NCBI GenBank assembly: GCA_949316235.1
Contig: OX438751.1
Coordinates: forward strand, 8,394,413-8,458,412
Direction of reading: 5' to 3'
Source of the DNA: Oegoconia quadripuncta
Lineage: Eukaryota; Arthropoda; Insecta; Lepidoptera; Autostichidae
DNA length: 64,000 bases
In this document: positions 57,681-64,000 of the stretch, piece by piece
Layout of the letters: the number at the start of each line of letters is the position of its first letter
How positions within the stretch are numbered: the stretch's first letter is position 1
Program-made: the position numbers and the translations under genes
The notes under the pieces: generated by a model
Databases searched by the model: none
What the model saw: the letters and a program-made list of their open reading frames with translations, nothing else
What the model was told of the DNA's origin: nothing

Positions 57681-58504
57681 TATACAGGGCGTCCCAAAGT
57701 TATGGGACATGAAGGGGAAGTACCTTAAATATCGTAGATAGTGAATTTTGCTCAAAGAAGACTTTATGTTATTTTTAAAAGTTAGTAATTCTGCATTCAT
57801 AGATTTTCTAAAAATTATTTGCTTCGGCTGGGAATCGAACCGACTCAAATGTGAAAAAAAAAACACCCTACTTTTATGATGCCAATCGAAAGAATAGCTA
57901 AAAAATAATAACTCTGCCTAAGTAACATAGTATTTTAAAAGAAAGGAACAACGTGAAATTAATCATTTTAATCAAATAAAAAACATACATGAAACTGCCG
58001 TAGTCAATTAAGTAGGTATTTTTTTGTAAATTAATTAATTAAATGCTCAAAATGTGATCCCTCTTGTTTTACGCAAATCGCCAATCTTTTAATGAGCCCG
58101 CTGCCTGTTGATTTTATGAAGTGGGTACTTATTTACGAATAATCAATGCTATCTTTGGAATGATAATATCGCTACTTTTCGAACGTCGTCGGCAATAAAT
58201 AACTTTCTTGAAATTTGACTCAATCATTTTATGTTGTTCCTTTCTTTTAAAATACTATGTTACTTAGGCAGAGTTATTATTTTTTAGCTATTCTTTCGAT
58301 TGGCATCATAAAAGTAGGGTGTTTTTTTTTTCACATTTAAGTCGGTTCGATTCCCAGCCGAAGCAAGTAATTTTTAGAAAATCTATGAATGCAGAATTAC
58401 TAACTTTTAAAAATAACATAAAGTCTTCTTTGAGCAAAATTCACTATCTACAATATTTAAGGTACTTCCCCTTCATGTCCCATAACTTTGGGACGCCCTG
58501 TATA
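57681..58504 (-). mobile_element. Long fold-back transposon copy 2 (824 bp)
   Basis: Same element as 44215-45046 in reverse orientation, with TATACAGGGCGTCCC and GGGACGCCCTGTATA ends and arms of about 270 bp. Its centre differs for about 60 bp, where this copy keeps more of the ancestral transposase end. It lies upstream of the symporter gene. Confidence 0.85.
58031..58090 (-). pseudogene. Captured C-terminus of a mariner-type transposase
   Basis: KRLAICVKQEGSHFEHLIN then TAA. This is the conserved C-terminal ending (R..CI...G.HFEHL) of insect Tc1/mariner-group transposases, preserved inside the non-autonomous element. The rest of the gene is absent. Confidence 0.7.
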
Positions 58505-60329
58505 TATATAAATATCCTATATTTACATAACTATAAAAGTGTATCGCCTCGAGCTGTTCTACCTGCGGCATTGTCCCCAGCGCACGCTAGCCGCGTTGCC
58601 CCGCTGCACAGCCACAGAGATTTTAAATTTTATCATCGCTCCATCTACCTGGGGCATCCTAAACTTTGCTTCCCTAGTCGCGATTTCCCCGTTTGCTCTA
58701 GCACTGATTGGTTCTGCCACAGATATGATAATAGGTTGTTGACCACTTCAGCCCGTTAACCTTTCAGACCTCAACAACCTGGATTCTGGCGTATCCTGTT
58801 CTCTTCCGTGGTTACTCACTCGTTATACTCTGAGAGTGGCCCTTTCCACAGCACGCTTTTGAAATAATCGTAGCGTAAGCGTCCTCTTTTCAGACCCGAA
58901 AGGCATCATAAATATTTACGTAAACTCTGTTTCTTGGTATAACGTTCTGGCTATACTGAGTATGTATCCAGCAATAGTCCATAGAAGCCCATGACTTAAC
59001 GAACATAAGCCTCAGCGATCGTGCATTTTTGGGAGCATCGCGCCTATAATTGGTGTATGTTGTATGATCCCTCAGTCCGCCCCGAAGGCTACACCGTGAC
59101 CATGCTGGATCATCATCAACATCTTCTTCTTCCTGCCTTATCCCACTCTATATGGATATGGTTCTATTTTTCTCTGCCGATAAATACACAGCTAAAGTTC
59201 ATTAAAGTAATATACTTAGTTTAAAAATATAAAAATGTTCTTGTTTACCTGCTCGTTATTACATAACTTTCATAAATAAATAACTCTTATTTGCTAATGA
59301 GACATTTACGCTTAATTAACCTAATTAAAAGCGATAGGTATTTACCTTTACGACAGTGAACTATTAACATGCAACTTCAACTTCGCCCGGAAGTAAACAA
59401 TGTGAAATTCCTCGCGCATGTGCTCTGCCAATCTCGCAAGAGTAGCAAGTCGCAAGGGCAAGTGTTGGCCTCACAGCAACCAAACAACCGCATTGCACAA
59501 ACAAGTTACTTTCACTTTAACACATATGAGAGACGTGCGAGAGACTCTTGGAAAAATACCTAGATCCAAAAAATTGTACTCGAATTTCCCGCAAACTTCA
59601 TGTCAATTATGTCATTCAATTTCACAACTCGCACTAATAGCTCACTTCAGGATTTAGATGTGATGAGCTTGGAAAAATGAATACGCGGGGTTTTCTAAGC
59701 GTAGGATAAGGAGCCGGATATCACGCGTCGAACGAATGTACTGCACCTCGAAGGCTGACTTCACAAATGAATCAAGACTAGTTAAGTTCATACGGAAAAG
59801 TGATCAGACAGCCATTTGAAAGGCGACCTGCACTTTGTCCGATGTCTGTAGCGAACACGCGAATATTCAAGAATGACAGTTGTGCCATAAACATAACGCA
59901 CGTGGCGGCATCTGGTGAAAACGTACAAAACTTATTCTTTAGTACTGCTTTATCGACGCACTAATTTGACGGAAAACTTTTCAGTATTTCAGGTTGGTTA
60001 CGGAAAAACTCTATTGATGAACATGTAAAATACGGACAATTTTCTATAAATTTTACCTTTTCTCAAACTGTTGTATTGTGTCCGTTTGAAAATGATGAAT
60101 CGTTGAAATGCGTTGAAATGTTTGTAGTGTAGAGCTGCACACAGCCTCTTTGCTCAATGCATTTACTTACCATGTCACTGACACTGTCAAAATTGTCCCT
60201 ATACGAGATGGACGTCATGAAAAACACTACACAATTTTTTTCCCGTTTATTTTTATTCTTCTTTATATACGTAACCCGAAAGTTATTTTTAAGAAGTTTA
60301 TTGATTAGCGCCTAACATAACTAAATAGC
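58505..60329. other. Intergenic region upstream of the LRR gene
   Basis: 58540-58900 is of balanced composition with degraded coding-like phrases in two frames (possibly a LINE relic, not classified). 59080-59160 has a common retroposon phrase (ATCATCAACATCTTCTTCTT). 59350-59660 is a moderately GC-rich, repeat-free block that could belong to a promoter. No gene asserted. Confidence 0.35.
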
Positions 60330-60435
60330 ATGCCACCGAAAGCAAAAGAGGCACCAAAGAAACCCGCGGCCCAAATCGTTAGGCCTATTATAAGCGATGC
60401 AAGTCTTGTTTTTGTTCCTGAGGACGCCGTAGAAG
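60330..60435 (+). CDS. LRR gene exon 1 (residues 1-36)
   Basis: ATG at 60330 with an in-frame stop 9 bp upstream. Reads MPPKAKEAPKKPAAQIVRP ... FVPEDAVE. Donor GTATTT; the last base is the first of Gly36. The intron 60436-61874 contains no recognised repeat; an intermediate exon cannot be ruled out. Confidence 0.65.
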
Positions 60436-63400
60436 GTATTTCAAAGTTTTAACAAATTCCATCTCCCTAACATCAATACAACATACTACTCGTGTAGTTG
60501 GAAGTGCCTCTAATACCGTTGGCGATATTAGGTCTACCAAAATCAATTACTGGGTACATTACTGGCTACTGGTAACCTTCGTCCATTATTTATTTTTATT
60601 ATTTCTCATGCATACAACTGTACAGATTTCACATGCTACATTCCTCCATTGATAATTCGACAATATTTCCATATAGTTACGCAATCAAAGTTTGGTTGTA
60701 ACAGTCTGTTCGATTTTCCGACTTTCCGAAAGCTTCGGAAAGTTTTAAAAAGTTAAATTTCAAAATAAATACTGCAAACATCTGAATGTGTTGTTATTAT
60801 TAAGGGTTGACATTAGGAATATACCTTAAAATAGGATAACTTAGGGCTAGTGTTAATTGACAGTTAATTTATATTGGGTGTAATGTTACAAACGACAGTT
60901 ATTCTATTCTTGTGATTGGCATGGGGTCGGCCATATACTCATTGTGTTTGCCATATAGCCATATAACGGGATCTTTTAGCAGTTTCCCCTTCTTTCCGTC
61001 TCTCCTACTGCCAACTTATAAGTATTATGCTAGAGGGTATGCTAGTGGGTAGTGGAAATAGCATGAAGTCACCATATGCGGGATCCCTTACCCAGATGAC
61101 TCTCTTTGTTTGATTTGATTCTCTTTGTTTGTTGCACGTATATACGCACGTAATAAAACGTCTCTCATGCCATAGCTATACTACAACCATTTATGAGAAA
61201 ACTTTCTTACGAGACTAGCCCTAATTTTTGGAGGAAACTACTTCATCATTCATCACACACATTATAAACATGAAAATATTTCGAGCCATTTGATCTTCTT
61301 ATTCATGGAAATCAAAGTTTTTACGGAGTCGACAAAAACAGGGTACCTACTAGAGGTCTCAGAAATAACAAATAGAATTTCTCATACTAACAAATATATG
61401 CAATCAATATTACAACGTACCTACGAAGTACATGAGAATGGTATATACCCTCAAATAAATTCTTTAAAAAATACTTTATTTCCGGCTAACTGGGCTTATG
61501 TCACACTAAATATACTAAAACTGCTATAGCTGCTGTAAAGTAGCATTGTCATTTCCTTTTAGCTATGTACCTAGCTAGTTGCTGGTTTCATGTGGAAAAT
61601 CACTAGGCAACAAAACTCCACAGTATTTTTTAATTGCACTTTTTCTTAAATTTGCGAAATTTTGTTCATTATGCAGAACAAATGGGAGAGAAAAGTAGTG
61701 ATACCAGTAGGTAATACGTTTATGACTACTGGATCTAATTGGTTAATTGAACAGGATTAACTTTTCACTTCAGATCAATACTCGTGTAGGTAACGTTTGT
61801 TAGGTAGAAAATAAAGGCATTTTGGCTTTGTTTAGATCATTATACATCGTCCTATATATCCTTAATCTTTCAAGGTTGGCAAGACCGCATAGAGACTGGT
61901 GTAGACTGGACTCTAGAAGAAGAAGGAGCACGTTATCACAAGTCTTTATGTGCCAAAGAAGACATTCCCAAAGTGTCATTCACAGAAGCGCTAGAAAACA
62001 AAATGAAAAAGAGTATTTTGAAAGGTTTCCTCGATGAAGAGTCTAGTTTGACGTTAGACGAACAATGGGAACTAATGTTACCAATTATTGTATGGGATAA
62101 TGAAAAATGTGCTAATGAAGAGGGACAAATATGTTTTCGTAACATTAACTGTATAACGGAAGATATGATAAAGTTAATCAAAAATGCCGTGCGAGCAGGT
62201 GATCGCGAATTATTGAAACGTGAACTAAAAGCCATTCATGTATTAAGAGTTAACGATTGCAAGGTAAGAAGCGTAACATCATCATTGTATAACTATCCCA
62301 TCCTTTCCACTGGGAAATCACCAAAGCAAAAACGACAGCATGCAAAAAAAATATTTGCTTATATTGATGCCATTAACGAAGATTCTGGAAAAATACTAGT
62401 TGTGTTTTTGTTAATACCTCATACTCTCAGCCACCATACATCTAGCTGATCGTCCCATATAACGTTGGCCGAGATGTGGTGTCTATTCCAGAACTCGTTT
62501 TTACCAAAGGTCTGCAACAGATGTTCTTGCTTGCCAGAAAAATATTTATTCATACAAGAATCTTACTTCTTTAACCGATATCTTATCCAGTTTCGGGGGT
62601 CGCGACGTCGATGACGGTATACAGTTACAGCGTTGTATATAAAGCATTTTTAAATTGCCAGCTGGCTGGCTAATAGGTTATACTTTTCCTAGAACTGTCT
62701 TACGAGATGAGTAAGATTACCTAGGGCAGCATGCAATATTCGACTTACACACTAAAGAGGGACACTTCTTTTCCTACTTACACACCCTATTTCTTTCTTT
62801 AATTAGTATGGCGTCCATGGTAGCAAGTGAGTCACGTGGGGCACCGTCTACCTTCAGTAGGCGCCGTGTCGAGTACCACTGTTGATCCGGGCTTATAAGA
62901 ATTACAATGGAAGGAGCGTGGAGGCGGGATTTTTTTTATGCTTAACTTGATACGCGTTTGATCACAATCTCACCTGATGGGAAGTGACGATGTGGCCGAA
63001 GATGAAGCACGCGATCTAAAACCTTGTAAGAGGATATCCTCTAATCAAAACATAGAAAGCTTAAATACTTATCTTCCCACATACACATTTCTTGACAATA
63101 TACAAATATTTATTCTAGTCCCTGATATAGTTCTTCCCTTTTGGTGCATCTACAAATACATGCAACTTGGCGTTCGTCCGCAATCCGCTATATCAGCGGT
63201 CTCAGGTGTTTTCCACCATTTCACGCCGTGCTCGCTTCTGGTGCCATGAATGTGCATCTTCGGCAGCATATGAAATACGAGCAACATTTTTTCTTTTAGA
63301 TGACTGATTTAGATGAAGGATTGAGTCAATATGAAAAACTATTATCACTCAATTTATGCGGCAACTTCATCACGGAAATGGATTCTAATTTCATTCCGAG

Positions 63401-63516
63401 GAGATTAAAGTGTCTCGAGCTGCAGGCGAATGGAATCAGGACAATCGAGGAGTTTGTCGAAAACTTGCCTCCTGAACTTATATACTTGGGAATGGCTCGG
63501 AATTTATTGAACAACG
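60330..63516 (+). CDS. Leucine-rich-repeat protein resembling LRRC43, first three exons (gene continues beyond the window)
   Basis: Exons 60330-60435, 61875-62263 and 63300-63516 join with matching phases (1|2, then 0) and GT-AG sites, giving 237 codons plus one base. An in-frame TAA at 60318-60320 supports the ATG. The protein starts Lys/Ala/Pro-rich (MPPKAKEAPKKPAA), then a helical, acidic N-terminal region with no known domain, then LHV-type sequence HVLRVNDCK running into three leucine-rich repeats: LLSLNLCGNFITEMD, LKCLELQANGIRTIEE and LIYLGMARNLLNN. The layout (N-terminal helical region, a VLRV...DEGL lead-in, then LRRs with NFI/NGI) is like vertebrate LRRC43, a protein linked by expression to motile cilia and sperm. 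The molecular role is unknown; identity is moderate confidence. Confidence 0.75.
61875..62263 (+). CDS. LRR gene exon 2 (residues 36-165)
   Basis: Acceptor ATCTTTCAAG; reads WQDRIETGVDWTLEEEGARY, DEQWELMLPIIVWDNEKC and ends KAIHVLRVNDCK at a consensus donor AAG|GTAAGA. The frame stays open past the donor to 62449, but the joined family pattern supports the donor. Confidence 0.8.
62264..63299. other. LRR gene intron 2, with a LINE tail
   Basis: No further exon recognised. Contains the LINE tail listed at 62945-63018. Confidence 0.5.
62945..63018 (-). repeat. LINE 3' tail (CTTCGGCCACATCGTCACTT family)
   Basis: Plus view CACAATCTCACCTGATGGGA and GACGATGTGGCCGAAGATGA, the same as 16590-16675. 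Confidence 0.65.
63300..63516 (+). CDS. LRR gene exon 3 (residues 166-237, three LRRs)
   Basis: Acceptor TTTTCTTTTAG; starts MTDLDEGLSQYEKLLSLNLC. The ATG is internal, not a start, since the upstream exon joins in phase 0. Donor GTAATG at 63517. After it (to 64000) only intron sequence is seen. Confidence 0.8.
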
Positions 63517-64000
63517 GTAATGATGTACTCCTATTATCCAAAAAGTCGCATCGTGCTTTGAACCAGTGGCGTGTCTTCCATACAGGCAGAAAGGCAGTGC
63601 CTATCCTAGCAAATTGTAACCATTCCTCGAAATGCGTTGTCAAGACAGCTGATTCACACTGATATGAACAGGAATATTCTAAACAGTTGCGAGCTTTGGT
63701 AAAAGAGTAGGTTATTATTTTGCAGTTGCATTTTTTCTCATTTAATAGCAAATTTTATCATTCTGCCTACCCTGTAACAAAAGACTGTGCACCCCACTGC
63801 TTTGAACGTAATGGGAAATAGGAACTGCGCATTGACAACGTGCTAATATATAATGTCTTAGCTGAGAACTAAATGAAAATCCTTTTACCCCTCCTTGTGC
63901 ACGAAATTATCTATGTATATCCTAATATATGGATTTGATATGCAAGCTTGGTAATAATAATACTGATCACGTTGGTTCACTAACTTCTAGTCCTATCCAT
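63517..64000. other. LRR gene intron 3, partial
   Basis: No repeat or exon recognised before the window ends. Confidence 0.5.

Noticed and set aside
58319..58759. 146-codon plus-strand protein
   Set aside because: Its first 60 codons are the fold-back arm, also found at 44173-44400 and 57627-57866; the rest is unrelated flank.
62264..62449. Read-through extension of LRR exon 2
   Set aside because: The frame stays open for 61 codons, but the consensus donor at 62264 and the family-like junction with exon 3 favour splicing. A retained-intron form cannot be excluded.

Overview
The window is AT-rich genomic DNA of a moth or butterfly (Lepidoptera). This rests on the repeats: three families of tRNA-derived SINE, truncated non-LTR retrotransposon 3' ends, MITEs with TATACAGGG-type ends, a mariner relic and a Ty3/gypsy element. 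It also rests on two intron-containing animal genes. No bacterial operon, CRISPR array, rRNA or true tRNA gene is present. Most open frames in the window are chance or repeat-derived. Family assignments come from reading translations and splice sites by eye; no database search was possible.

Layout. 1-2849: 3' half of a Ty3/gypsy retrotransposon (end of reverse transcriptase, RNase H, zinc-binding motif, D,D35E integrase, 3' LTR). Its pol frame holds a 384-bp GT...AG segment that looks like an intron. About 2.9-28 kb: no recognisable gene; SINE and LINE fragments, MITEs, and several repeat-poor islands (7.06-7.26, 7.63-7.93, 10.86-11.04, 11.4-12.4, 13.8-14.5, 15.6-15.86 and 19.5-19.96 kb) that may be regulatory. 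28.8-51.4 kb, minus strand: a complete 11-coding-exon gene for a 607-residue SLC5-type sodium:solute symporter. All its splice phases agree, and its 5' UTR is spliced to an exon further upstream, possibly ending at 54420. Its introns carry SINEs, LINE ends, MITEs, a long fold-back transposon, a perfect hairpin and an 11-bp minisatellite. 51.5-60.3 kb: intergenic, with a tandem repeat, a mariner transposase pseudogene and a second copy of the fold-back transposon. 60.3-64 kb, plus strand: the first three exons of a leucine-rich-repeat gene resembling LRRC43, running off the window.

The two genes are divergently arranged (symporter leftward, LRR gene rightward), but nothing shows a functional link. 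I see no clearly new multi-gene system. The most unusual items are the intron-like segment in the gypsy pol gene, the fold-back transposons that keep a transposase C-terminus and carry a tRNA-B-box-like motif in their arms, the 3' tail shared by a SINE and a LINE, a 336-bp inverted-repeat element with an AGTCT target duplication, and a possible alternative C-terminal exon of the symporter.
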